Shown here one piece after another: positions 52,996 through 61,708 of a stretch of DNA of 64,000 nt. This DNA is from Bog-473 sp963750075 (GTDB lineage Bacteria > Actinomycetota > Acidimicrobiia > Acidimicrobiales > RAAP-2). The stretch is taken from assembly GCA_963750075.1 (NCBI GenBank), contig CAVVPG010000009.1, forward strand, positions 19,018 to 83,017, in the 5' to 3' direction. A program made the position numbers and the translations under genes. The notes below the pieces were generated by a model, which made no database searches, was not told the origin of the DNA, and saw only the letters and a program-made list of their open reading frames with translations. Positions within the stretch are counted from its first letter, which is position 1. Every line of letters starts with the position of its first letter.

Positions 52996-53764
52996 GGGAC
53001 GGACCGCCGTCGTCACGGGAGGCGGCTCGGGCATCGGGAGAGCCACCTGCCGGCGCATGGCCGAGGAGGGCGCCCGCGTCGCCGTGCTCGACGTCGACGG
53101 GGATTCGGCCGGAGCGGTCGCGGCCGAGATCGACGGAGCTGCCTTCGCCGTCGACGTCGGCGACCCCGCCGCGATGCGCGCCGCCGTGGACTCGGCCTCG
53201 GCGCAGCTCGGCGGCCTGTCCATCATCTACAACAACGCGGGCACCTCCGCCTTCAACCGGCTCCACGAGATGGACCCCGAAGAATGGGAGCGGGTCCTCC
53301 GCGTCAATCTCACCGGAGTGTGGGCGGGCATTCGGGCGGCTGTCCCACACTTGTTGGCGGCCGGTGGTGGCTCCATCGTGAGCACGGCGTCGATCAGCGG
53401 GACGCGTCCGGCGGCGGGTGAGGGTCCTTATGCCGCCAGCAAGGCAGCCGTGGCGGCGCTGACGGCCTCGGCTGCCCTCGAGTACGGTCCGTCCATCAGG
53501 GTCAACTCGGTCTCACCCGGCATGATCCGGACGACCATGACTGCGCCGTGGTTCGAATTCATGCCGGACCAGGAGGAGCGCTTCGTGAAGGGGACTCCGG
53601 TGGGGCGGGTCGGCGAGCCCGAGGACGTCGCCGACGTGGTCGTCTTCTTGTGCTCCGACCTGGCGCGCTTCGTCACCGGCCAGAACATCGTGGTGGACGG
53701 GGGATTGACCCTGCACGGCTCGGGCGTCGACACGATCTTCGATCGTGTGTTCCCGCGGGGCTGA
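52982..53764 (+). CDS. Short-chain dehydrogenase/reductase
   Basis: A 260-residue classical SDR. AVVTGGGSGIGRATCRRMAEEGA binds the cofactor and AVLDVDGDSAG (Asp) suggests NAD preference. IIYNNAGTSAF, IVSTASISGTRPAAG (catalytic Ser) and PYAASKAAVAALTASAALEYG (Tyr-x-x-x-Lys) follow, and IVVDGGLTLHGSG ends the core. GGGGAGGGCC precedes the ATG at 52982, which lies inside the end of tesB. It probably oxidises a hydroxyacyl intermediate in the pathway controlled by the neighbouring TetR protein. It is convergent with the TetR gene. Confidence 0.92.
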   Translation: MGLLEGRTAVVTGGGSGIGRATCRRMAEEGARVAVLDVDGDSAGAVAAEIDGAAFAVDVGDPAAMRAAVDSASAQLGGLSIIYNNAGTSAFNRLHEMDPEEWERVLRVNLTGVWAGIRAAVPHLLAAGGGSIVSTASISGTRPAAGEGPYAASKAAVAALTASAALEYGPSIRVNSVSPGMIRTTMTAPWFEFMPDQEERFVKGTPVGRVGEPEDVADVVVFLCSDLARFVTGQNIVVDGGLTLHGSGVDTIFDRVFPRG

Positions 53765-53823
53765 AACACCGAGGGACGGGCAGCACGGCTCCGGTCGTCG
53801 GGTCGGACGGGGTCGGCGCCTCC

Positions 53824-54633
53824 CTATGCGTTCGGGTCGAACAGCGCCCGGTACAGCATGGTGGTCAGCGTGTCGAGGGCTGCGTCGTCGACCGGCTGGC
53901 CGACGAAGTCGCGTAGGTAGTGAAAGCGGTCGAGCATCGCCAGGGCGGCCAGTTCCGCCGTTGCAGGGTCGACGTCGTGGCCCGAAGAGTCCGGTCCCGT
54001 GCGCACGGTGAGCGCGTAGGAGATCCTCGAGAATGTGTGACGGATGGTTCGGCCGAGCTCCCGGTCGACGGTGGCGAGCTCGGCCCAGACACGGAAGAGC
54101 GGCGCATAACGCTTCCAGAGGCCCGAGTAGGCCTGCACCCAGCGGCGCACGTCGTCCCATTGGGGAGTGCCACCTGGCGTGGGCAGCGTGGTGAACGAGT
54201 CGTAGACCTTCTGGGAGTCCGCGGCAGCTTCGGCCACCAGGGCGCGCAGCAGGTCCTCCTTGTTCGAGAAGTACAGGTAGAAGGTGCCGTGCGACGTCTT
54301 GGCGATCTCGACGACGTCGTTCACCCGGGTTGCGTGATAGCCGCGCTTGTCGAAGGCCACCATTGCCGCATCGAGGAGCTTGCGCATCGTGCGCCGGCCC
54401 TGGCTGCGCAGGACGCGCTTGCTGGCCGGCGCGCCGACGGCATCCTCGTCGGGAAGTGCAGAACCGGCGCGGCCGTCAGCGTCGGGCAGCCTCTTCGACC
54501 CGTTCGCCTTCTTCGAGCCGTTCGCCGAAGCCCGGCCGGGGCCCTTCACGACCCCGGGCTTCTTCGCCGATCCCTCCGGCGCGGACCTCTTGGCTGTGGC
54601 TGCGGGGTCGCTTCGGACTCTCGGCGATCCCAT
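53824..54633 (-). CDS. TetR family regulator with a long basic N-terminal tail
   Basis: A 269-residue TetR protein. The helix-turn-helix domain begins only at about residue 80: RRTMRKLLDAAMVAFDKRGYHATRVNDVVEIAKTSHGTFYLYFSNKEDLLRALVAEAA. The ligand domain follows (WVQAYSGLWKRYAPLFRVWAEL and FHYLRDFVGQPVDDAALDTLTTM). The first 80 residues are low-complexity and rich in Lys, Arg, Ser, Ala and Pro. The palindrome at 54675-54692 lies 42 bp upstream, and near-identical palindromes occur at three other promoters. That supports autoregulation and control of the catabolic blocks. The ligand may be a CoA thioester or acid of the pathway. Confidence 0.9.
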   Translation of the reverse strand: MGSPRVRSDPAATAKRSAPEGSAKKPGVVKGPGRASANGSKKANGSKRLPDADGRAGSALPDEDAVGAPASKRVLRSQGRRTMRKLLDAAMVAFDKRGYHATRVNDVVEIAKTSHGTFYLYFSNKEDLLRALVAEAAADSQKVYDSFTTLPTPGGTPQWDDVRRWVQAYSGLWKRYAPLFRVWAELATVDRELGRTIRHTFSRISYALTVRTGPDSSGHDVDPATAELAALAMLDRFHYLRDFVGQPVDDAALDTLTTMLYRALFDPNA

Positions 54634-54674
54634 GCCTGGTGAATGGTAGTGCCGGGGATGATCGAAATGGCTAA

Positions 54675-54692
54675 CCTGACACGATGGTCAGG
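54675..54692. promoter_or_regulatory. Candidate TetR-type operator 4
   Basis: CCTGACACGATGGTCAGG, flanked by TAA on the left and TTTGG on the right. It lies between the TetR gene and the divergent CoA-transferase gene and is the likely autoregulatory site. Confidence 0.78.
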
Positions 54693-54762
54693 TTTGGTTG
54701 GGGGAAAAAGTGATGCAGGACCAGGGGTTTCGCGTGTCGCCGCCTGCTGAGACGCCGGTTCT

Positions 54763-56463
54763 GTGACGTCGGCGGCCCCTGCGCAGGGCGGCCCCGTCCT
54801 GACCTCGTTGGCGGATGCGGTGGGCCAGAACGTGCGGCCCGGCGACACCGTGCACGTGATGATGGGGCACAGCCGTTGGACGGCGGCGGCTCGTGAGCTG
54901 GCGCGTCAGTTCTGGGGCACGGATCCGGGCTTGACCCTCGTCATGACCAGCCTCGGCGCGCTCGGCGCGCTCTTCTTCCGCGGTGGCCTCGTCCGCAGGG
55001 TGGTCACCGCCTACTCGGGCAACAGCTTCCCGACCTACACCCCCAACCCGGTCTTTCGCCAGGCCTACGAGTCGGGCGCGGTCGACGTCGAGCACTGGTC
55101 GATCCTGACGCTGTCGCAGCGACTGGAGGCGGCCGCCCGCGGCCTGCCGGCGGCGGTGACGGGGTCGCTGGTCGGGTCGTCCATGGCCGGGAACGACGCG
55201 TTCAGCGTCATCGATTCCCCCTTCGGTCCGCTGGGCCTGCTCGCGCCCCTGGCACCTGACGTTGCGCTCGTGCATGCGGCGGCTGCCGACCGGGCCGGCA
55301 ACCTCGTCTTCTCCGAACCCCTCCTCGACGGGGTGTGGGGGGCGTGGGCCGCCCGCCGGGGTGTCGTCGCGACAGTGGAACGTGTTCTCGACGACCTCGA
55401 GGGGCTGGGGCATCGCGTGCGGGTCCCGGGCCATCGGGTCCTCGCGGTCGTCGAAGCGCCGTACGGCGCCCACCCGGGCGGCTGCTACGCGCCTGGGGTC
55501 CCGGTCCGCAGCTACGGCGAGGACATCGCACACTGGAGTGCCGTCGCCGACGCCGCGGCGAGGGACGAGCTCGACGACTACGCGCAGGAGTGGGTGCTCG
55601 GTCCGGCGACGCACGAGGACTACCTCACGCGGGTGGGCACCGAGCAGCTGCTCTGGCTCGAGGGACGCTCGGATCCGATGTCGTGGAAGGCCGACGCCGA
55701 CGCCAACCCGGTCGACGAGGACCCGGTGATCAGCCCGTGGGAACAGGCGGCGTCGCTCGGGGCCAGGGAGGTCGAGCGTGCCGTCGCCGACGTGGGCGCC
55801 GACGCCGTGCTCGCCGGGGCCGGTGTCGCCAACCTGGCCGCCTGGGTGGCGGTGGCACGGGCCAGGGCGAGAGGGAGCAAGGTCATGCTGACGGCCGAGC
55901 TGGGCCTCTGGGGCTACCAACCGACGCCCGCGGACCCCTACATCTTCAACCAGCGCGTGTTCCCGGCCACGCCGTACCTCTCTGACGCCTCGGCGGTCCT
56001 CGGCATGGTGATCGGCGGCCCGGGGACGACCACGGTGGGGTGCCTCGGCGCGGCCGAGGTCGACAGCGACGGGTGTCTGAACTCGACCCAGCTGGCTGGC
56101 GGGAGGTTCCTTGTCGGCTCGGGTGGCGCCAACGACGTGGCGAGCCGAGCAACGGCCTGCGTCATCGTGACCCTGGCCCGCCCCGAGCGTCTCCCGCGCC
56201 ACGCCGCCTACGTCACCTCCCCGGGGGAGCGGGTGGCCAGTGTCGTCACGGACAAGGGCATCCTGCGCCGCCAGGACGGGGTGTTGCGCGTGGCTGCCGT
56301 GCCCTTCGGCGACGGAACGGTCGAGCAGCGGGTCCGTGCGTTTGCGTCGTCGTGCGGCTACGAGCCGGACGTGGCGCGTCAGGTGGAGGAGCTCTCGGCG
56401 GTGACGGCCCAGGAGGCGCGTGCGCTGCGGGAATTCGACCGACAGCGATTGTTCCTGGCGTGA
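54763..56463 (+). CDS. Fused family I CoA-transferase (alpha-beta subunits in one chain)
   Basis: A 566-residue protein. The N-terminal half (about 1-290) resembles the glutaconate CoA-transferase A subunit: SLADAVGQNVRPGDTVHVMMGHSRWTAA, TSLGALGALFFRGGLVRRVVTAYSG and GLLAPLAPDVALVHAAAADRAGN. The C-terminal half resembles the B subunit: DAVLAGAGVANLAAWVAVARARA, MLTAELGLWGYQP (with a candidate active-site Glu), LGAAEVDSDGCLNSTQL and VGSGGANDVASRA. These enzymes move CoA between acids, or in the IpdAB relatives hydrolyse ring-derived CoA thioesters. It is divergent from TetR, with operator 4 upstream, and directly precedes the ABC transporter genes. The GTG start has only a weak ribosome-binding site. 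Confidence 0.87.
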   Translation: MTSAAPAQGGPVLTSLADAVGQNVRPGDTVHVMMGHSRWTAAARELARQFWGTDPGLTLVMTSLGALGALFFRGGLVRRVVTAYSGNSFPTYTPNPVFRQAYESGAVDVEHWSILTLSQRLEAAARGLPAAVTGSLVGSSMAGNDAFSVIDSPFGPLGLLAPLAPDVALVHAAAADRAGNLVFSEPLLDGVWGAWAARRGVVATVERVLDDLEGLGHRVRVPGHRVLAVVEAPYGAHPGGCYAPGVPVRSYGEDIAHWSAVADAAARDELDDYAQEWVLGPATHEDYLTRVGTEQLLWLEGRSDPMSWKADADANPVDEDPVISPWEQAASLGAREVERAVADVGADAVLAGAGVANLAAWVAVARARARGSKVMLTAELGLWGYQPTPADPYIFNQRVFPATPYLSDASAVLGMVIGGPGTTTVGCLGAAEVDSDGCLNSTQLAGGRFLVGSGGANDVASRATACVIVTLARPERLPRHAAYVTSPGERVASVVTDKGILRRQDGVLRVAAVPFGDGTVEQRVRAFASSCGYEPDVARQVEELSAVTAQEARALREFDRQRLFLA

Positions 56464-56464
56464 G

Positions 56465-56510
56465 GCGAGAAGGTTCAAGGGTGAGAAGCGAGAAGGTTCA
56501 GGGGTGAACG
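56465..56510 (+). repeat. 23-bp tandem direct repeat
   Basis: Two units beginning GCGAGAAGGTTCA with a 23-bp period match at about 19 of 23 positions. They lie just after the CoA-transferase stop and upstream of the solute-binding protein gene. Confidence 0.6.
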
Positions 56511-56587
56511 GTGGCCGAAAGGCCCCACAACTACAGTGACCGCCTGCGGTCGAGGATGAGCGGCGAGAGCCGGATCGGGGGTACGAG

Positions 56588-58003
56588 ATGAACGGTTGGA
56601 ACGACGGGGGGGCAGCAAGACCGAGGCTCAAGGGCGCCGTGGCACGGGCTGCCACCGGCGCCTGCGCGTTCTTGATCGTGGCTGCTGGAGCGGTCCTGAT
56701 CGGCCCGGCGTCGAGCGCGACGGCGGCGGTGCGCCCGCTGGCCGCCACGAGCGGTGCGTGCGCGGCGGCGAACAAGTCGCCCGGCGTCACGGCGACCACG
56801 ATCAGCACCGGGGCCATGTCGACCCTGACCGGGCCGATCGCTTCGAACTTCGAGTCGCTGGTGCCGGGGATCCAGGGGTACTACGACTACGTGAACGCCC
56901 ACGGCGGTGTGGACGGGCGCAAGATCGAGCTGAACTACAACACCGATGACACCGGGAACCCGAGCCAGGACACGGCGTTGGAGCACACGCTGGTCGACCA
57001 GGACCATGTCTTCGCGGTCGCAGGAGTGGCCACCGCCTTCTTCACGCCGACCTACTTCGTGCAGACCTGCACCCCGACGTTCGGCTACAACGTGACCGCG
57101 AACTGGAACGGGCCACCCAACCTCTTCGCCGCCGGTGGGTCGGTCCAGGACGACGCCGCGGGCGACCCGGCGTGGATCTACATGGCAAAGCAGGTCCAGA
57201 AGACCCCGTCGGTGGGCGTCCTCGCCTACAACATCGCCTCCTCCAACGCGTCGTGCAACCAGGCCGTCTCCGCCTTCAAGAATGCCGGCATCAAGGTCAG
57301 CTACGTGGACACGAGCATCGGTTACGGCGCCAGCGTCATCCCCGACGCGGAGCGCATGAAGGCAGCGGGGACCAATTTCATCCTCAGCTGCATGGATGTC
57401 ACCGGCAACATCAGCCTGGCCCGCGGCGTGCAGCAGTACGGGATCCAGGCCAAGCAGCTGTGGCTGAACGGAAACGACCAGAGCACCTTGAACCAGTACC
57501 AGAGCCTGATGCAGGGCGTGTACTTCAACATCCAGCACGTGCCGTTCGATGCGCCGCTCAACGACTACCCGGGGTTGGCGGCGTACATCTCGGCCATGAA
57601 GAAGTACGAGCCGAAGTGGGTCTACGACGAGGTCGCGCTGCAGGGTTGGCAGTCGGCGGCCCTGCTGGTCGCCGGCCTGAAGGCCGCCGGTCCGAACCCG
57701 ACGCAGCTCGGCGTCATCAACGCGATCAACAAGATGACGGCCGACACGGCCAACGGGCTCACCACCCCCACCAACTGGAGCCCGGGCGGCGGCGGCCACA
57801 CCTACCCGATCACGAACAGCACCTGCAGCGCCTTCATTCAGGTGCAGGGAGACAAGTACGTCACGGTGCTCGCCAAGAAGCCGCAGGTCTTCGACTGCTT
57901 CCGGCTGTCCGGGTCGATCCTGAACGGTTCGGGCAGCAACCCGGGCAACAGCTACTCGCACGCCGTGCTGATCACGCCGCCCAAGGGCACACCGGTCGGT
58001 TGA
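56588..58003 (+). CDS. Branched-chain amino acid-type ABC transporter substrate-binding protein
   Basis: A 471-residue exported binding protein. An N-terminal signal (RAATGACAFLIVAAGAVLIGPASSATAA) precedes a periplasmic-binding fold type I domain: GVTATTISTGAMSTLTGPIA, GIQGYYDYVNAHGGVDGRKIEL and DDTGNPSQDTALEHTLVDQDHVFAVAGVA. A second lobe follows (KTPSVGVLAYNIASSNASCN, AERMKAAGTNFILSCMDVTG). This is the LivJ/LivK-like family, which in actinobacteria often takes up organic acids or steroids rather than amino acids. It is followed by the permease and two ATPase genes in one operon downstream of the CoA-transferase, suggesting import of the substrate acted on by these enzymes. Confidence 0.92.
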   Translation: MNGWNDGGAARPRLKGAVARAATGACAFLIVAAGAVLIGPASSATAAVRPLAATSGACAAANKSPGVTATTISTGAMSTLTGPIASNFESLVPGIQGYYDYVNAHGGVDGRKIELNYNTDDTGNPSQDTALEHTLVDQDHVFAVAGVATAFFTPTYFVQTCTPTFGYNVTANWNGPPNLFAAGGSVQDDAAGDPAWIYMAKQVQKTPSVGVLAYNIASSNASCNQAVSAFKNAGIKVSYVDTSIGYGASVIPDAERMKAAGTNFILSCMDVTGNISLARGVQQYGIQAKQLWLNGNDQSTLNQYQSLMQGVYFNIQHVPFDAPLNDYPGLAAYISAMKKYEPKWVYDEVALQGWQSAALLVAGLKAAGPNPTQLGVINAINKMTADTANGLTTPTNWSPGGGGHTYPITNSTCSAFIQVQGDKYVTVLAKKPQVFDCFRLSGSILNGSGSNPGNSYSHAVLITPPKGTPVG

Positions 58004-58056
58004 GCGGCACAGCGAGGGCGTAGCGAGACCGCCGCAGGGATTGGGGGCCGTCGGGA

Positions 58057-60073
58057 ATGGAGCAGTTCTTAGGTTTTGCCATTCCCGGCGTCCCCTATGG
58101 CTGCACCTACGCCATCGTCGCGGTGGCCCTCGTCCTCACCTATAGGGCCACCGGCGTCTTCAACTTCGCGTTCGCCGCGCAGGCGTACGTGGCATCGCTG
58201 TTGTTCACGGCGCTGATCCAGAGCTCGCACCTCCCGGTGTGGCTGGCCTTCGTCATCGCGGTGGTGGTGGTCTCGCCGCTCCTCGGGCTGGCGTTCGACC
58301 GGCTCCTCTTCAGCCGCATACCGAACTCCAACAACATGGCCAAGCTGGTCACCAGCATCAGCCTGCTCGTCGGCATCCCCGCCCTGATGCAGGTGTTCAT
58401 CCCGCAGAACTACTACGCGCCGCCGAGCATCGTGTTCGACCCCAACACCGTCTACTTCACCCTGGCGGGCGCACCCTTCAACGGGCTCGACATGAGCGCG
58501 GTCGTCTTCAGCGTCGCTGGTGCTGCTCGCCATGGGCATCATGATGCGGTTCACCCCTCTCGGGCTGCAGATGCGCGGCGCCGTCGAGAGCCGGCGACTG
58601 GTGCAGCTCGACGGGGTCAACGCCGGCGGCGTGGTCGCGGTGGCATGGGTGATCTCGAGCTTCCTGGCCGGTCTGGCGGGCGTCCTGCTGGCGCCGAACT
58701 TCGGTCAGGTGCAGGCGCAGCCGTTCCTCACGCTGATGGTGGCGGCGATCGCCGCCGCCGCCTGCGCCGCCTTCCGCTCCATGACCATCGCGGCGCTGGC
58801 CGCAGTGGCGATCGGGATCGCCACCTTCACGCTGCAGGGGTACCTCCCGACCCAGAGCTTCCTCTTCACCTCGATCCTGCCCAGCCTGCCGTTCCTGGTG
58901 CTGGTGGGCGCGCTGCTCTTCCATCCCGGGATGCGGAACCTCGAAAAGGGCACAGACCCGTTGCACTCCGTGGACCCGCCGCTGCCGCCGCTGGCCGCGG
59001 CCGTCCGGACTCCCGCGATGGGCCGCATCATCAGGGTGCTGTGGTACGTCCTGCTGGGCGTCTTCATCCTGTCCATGCTCACCTGGATGCCCCGGGACTG
59101 GGAGAGCGTCCTCAACCAGGGCCTCGCGTTCTCGACGCTGTTCCTCTCCATCACCTTGATCACCGGCATGGGAGGCCAGCTGTCCCTGGCCCAGGCCGGC
59201 CTGGCCGGGGTGGGCGCCTTCACGGCGGCGCAGCTGGCCAACCACCTCGGCCTCTCGATGATGGCCGGGATGCTGGTCGGCGCGGCGTTTGCGGCCACGG
59301 TGGCGATCGTCCTGGCCGCGCTCTCCCTGCGCCTGCGGGGGCTCGGCCTGGCGCTCATGACGCTGGGCGCGGCGCTGGTGTTCGACAACGTCATCCAGAG
59401 CTCGCAGACGCTCGGCGGTGGCTCGGGAGGCCTCGGCCCCCTGAACAACGTCGACTGGGGCAGCCCGTTCGGCCTGCTCAACCCCGATGGCCACGCCCTG
59501 TTCCTGGCCACCTTCGCCGTCCTGGTCGTGGTGGTCCTGGCGATCCTGATGATCCGCCGCGGTACCGTCGGCCGGTTCCTGGGCGCCATGCGAGGCAGCG
59601 AGACGGCTGCCGCCGGCATCGGCATCAACCTGACCTGGCAGCGCATCCTGATCTTCGCACTGTCCGGCGCGGTGGCGGGCATCGGGGGCACCCTGCTGGT
59701 GGTGCAGCAGGGCGTCGCCAACCCCCAGCAGTTCAACTACGTCTTCAGCCTTGCGTTCGTGGTCATCGTCGTGACGACGGGGGTCACGACGGTCGAGGGG
59801 GCGATCCAGGGCGCGTTCGGGTACGTCATCATCCAGAAGCTCCTCGGGTACGCGCCCTCCCAGTTCGCCAACCTGACCTTCGTGCTCTTCGCCTTCGGCG
59901 CGCTGACCTACGCCAAGCACCCCGAGGGCATCTTGGAGTTCCAGAAGCGACGCTCCATGCAGCGCTTCGAGCCCTTCTTCGAGCGGTGGTTCCCGCGACC
60001 GGCGACCGATCCGGCCCCCGCGGACAGTGCCATGATGGCGGGCGGGCTGGGCGAGGAGGCGGTTCATGGCTGA
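58057..60073 (+). pseudogene. Fused LivH-LivM type ABC permease with a frameshift
   Basis: The first part, from the ATG at 58057, is a LivH-like permease (GVPYGCTYAIVAVALVLTYRATGVFNFAFAAQAYVASL, NNMAKLVTSISLLVGIPALMQ). Near 58515 one extra base shifts the frame. The rest continues LLAMGIMMRFTPLGLQMRGAVESRRLVQLDGVN, completes LivH, then runs on through a linker into a LivM-like domain (GMGGQLSLAQAGLAGVGAFTAAQLANHLGLS, GSETAAAGIGINLTWQRILIFALSGAVAGIGG) to 60073. The fused H-M arrangement of about 670 residues is known in actinobacteria. It ends overlapping livG by 8 bp. Removing one base restores a full protein, so a sequencing error is possible. Confidence 0.87.
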
Positions 60074-60836
60074 GCAGCAGCCGCTCTTGGCGCTGCGCGA
60101 GGTTTCGAAGTCCTTCGGGGGCATCAACGCGGTGCAAGGCATCACGTTCGACGTCCGGGCCGGAGAGAGCGTCGGCCTGGTCGGGCCCAACGGCGCCGGG
60201 AAGACGACCCTCTTCAACTGCGTCTGCGGGCAGGTGAAGAACGACGGCGGCAGCATCGAGTTCGAGGGCCGTTCGCTCCGGGGCCTCCCCACGTACAAGC
60301 GGGCCCGTCTGGGCATCGGGCGCACCTACCAGCGGGCCGAGGTCTTCGCCGACATGACCGTCCGGGACCACCTCATCGTCGCCGAGCGTGCCCGCACCCG
60401 CACCGGCCGGCTCTGGAAGGACCTCTGCGGGATGAGCACCCCGACGGGCGAGGAGCGCGCGAAGGTCGAGGGCACCATGCAGCTCGTCGGACTCACCGAG
60501 CTGGCGGACACCCCCGTCTCGGCGCTGGGACTCGGGAACTGCCGCCTCGTCGAGCTGGCCCGGGCGCTGGCCGGTGAGCCGAGGCTCCTGCTGGCCGACG
60601 AGCCGTCCTCCGGTCTCGACGAGCACGAGACGGCCGACCTGGCCGCGGTGCTGCGCATCATCCAGCGGGACCGGGGTACCGCGGTCCTTCTGGTGGAGCA
60701 CGACCTCGGCATCGTGGCCGACGTGGTCGACCGGGCGGTCGTGATGGACGTCGGCTCCAAGATCGCCGAGGGGACCTTCGCCGAGGTGATGGCCAACCCG
60801 CTGGTCCGCCATGCCTACCTCGGGCAGTCGGCGTGA
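60066..60836 (+). CDS. LivG-type ABC transporter ATP-binding protein
   Basis: A 256-residue ATPase. Walker A is GLVGPNGAGKTTLFNCV at about residues 38-54, Walker B is RLLLADEPSSGLDEHE, and the switch His is in LLVEHDLGIVADVVDRAVVMD. The signature segment reads SALGLGNCRLVELARAL, poorer than the usual LSGGQ but comparable to LivG variants. AYLGQSA is the typical LivG C-terminus. It couples ATP hydrolysis to transport with LivF and the H-M permease. From 60218 onward this gene is repeated, with divergence, at 62123-62741. Confidence 0.92.
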   Translation: MAEQQPLLALREVSKSFGGINAVQGITFDVRAGESVGLVGPNGAGKTTLFNCVCGQVKNDGGSIEFEGRSLRGLPTYKRARLGIGRTYQRAEVFADMTVRDHLIVAERARTRTGRLWKDLCGMSTPTGEERAKVEGTMQLVGLTELADTPVSALGLGNCRLVELARALAGEPRLLLADEPSSGLDEHETADLAAVLRIIQRDRGTAVLLVEHDLGIVADVVDRAVVMDVGSKIAEGTFAEVMANPLVRHAYLGQSA

Positions 60837-61687
60837 CCGGCGCCGGCCAGGACCTCGCCCCGGGCCCGATCGGCGCGGCGACGCTGGACGACGGCGCCGT
60901 CTTGGAGGTGGCGCACGTCTCGGCCTCCTATGGCCCGTACCGGGCGCTCTTCGACGTGTCGTTCAGCATCCCCGCCGGCGGTGTGGTGGCGCTGATCGGC
61001 TCGAACGGCGCGGGCAAGTCGACGGTGGCCCGGACCATCACGGGCCTGGTGACCGCGACCGACGGCTCCGTCCGCTTCGCGGGGACCGACGTGACCCGGA
61101 CGTCCGCCTGGAGGATCGCCCGGCTGGGCATGGCACACGTGGTGGAGGGCAGGGGGATCTTCTCCAGCCTCACCGTCGAGGAGAACCTGGTGCTGGTCTT
61201 CCGCCAGCGCGCCGGCCGCTCCACCGTGGCGGAGAACCTGGCGCGGGCCTACGAGGCCTTCCCCATTCTGGGCGAGCGCCGCAAGCAGGCCGCCGGGACA
61301 CTCTCGGGGGGACAGCAGCGCCTGCTCTCGCTGGCCAAGGTGTTGGTGGTGCCGCCGAAACTCCTTGTCGCCGACGAGCTCTCGCTGGGTCTGGCGCCCG
61401 TCGTCGTCGATGCGGTCTACGAGAATCTCGAGGCGATCAACCGCAACGGCACGGCGATGCTGGTGGTGGAGCAGCAGGTCGACCGGGTGCTGAAGCTGGC
61501 CAGCAAGGCGCTGGTGCTGGACCGGGGGCGGGTGGCCTACGACGGAAGCCCGGCGGGAGCGGCCTCGGCCGTCGAGCAGCTCCTGTCGCGGCGCGAGCAG
61601 GCGGGCGCACGCGCGGCCGCTCTCGTCGAGCAGAGTGGAGCGCGTCCCGATGAGCGGGGAACGGGTGGCAGACATCGTGGTCGATGA
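60833..61687 (+). CDS. LivF-type ABC transporter ATP-binding protein, copy A
   Basis: A 284-residue ATPase whose start overlaps livG by 4 bases. LEVAHVSASYGPYRALFDVSFSIPAGGVVALIGSNGAGKSTVARTITG includes Walker A. LSGGQQRLLSLAKVLVVPPKLLVADELSLGLAP holds the signature and Walker B (Glu in DEL), and MLVVEQQVDRVLKLASKALVLDRGRV the switch region. Its C-terminus (SGARPDERGTGGRHRGR) differs from copy B because of a 1-bp indel. In the other frame, MSGERVADIVVDDRDREERP runs into the thiolase start, as copy B does in frame. So either copy may carry the original end. It is about 95 percent identical in protein to copy B. Confidence 0.92.
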   Translation: MTGAGQDLAPGPIGAATLDDGAVLEVAHVSASYGPYRALFDVSFSIPAGGVVALIGSNGAGKSTVARTITGLVTATDGSVRFAGTDVTRTSAWRIARLGMAHVVEGRGIFSSLTVEENLVLVFRQRAGRSTVAENLARAYEAFPILGERRKQAAGTLSGGQQRLLSLAKVLVVPPKLLVADELSLGLAPVVVDAVYENLEAINRNGTAMLVVEQQVDRVLKLASKALVLDRGRVAYDGSPAGAASAVEQLLSRREQAGARAAALVEQSGARPDERGTGGRHRGR

Positions 61688-61708
61688 CCGGGACAGAGAG
61701 GAGCGTCC

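Noticed and set aside
58508..60325. A 605-residue minus-strand frame opposite the permease
   Set aside because: High Glu/His/Gln/Arg content and no domain. It mirrors the hydrophobic permease codons on the other strand.
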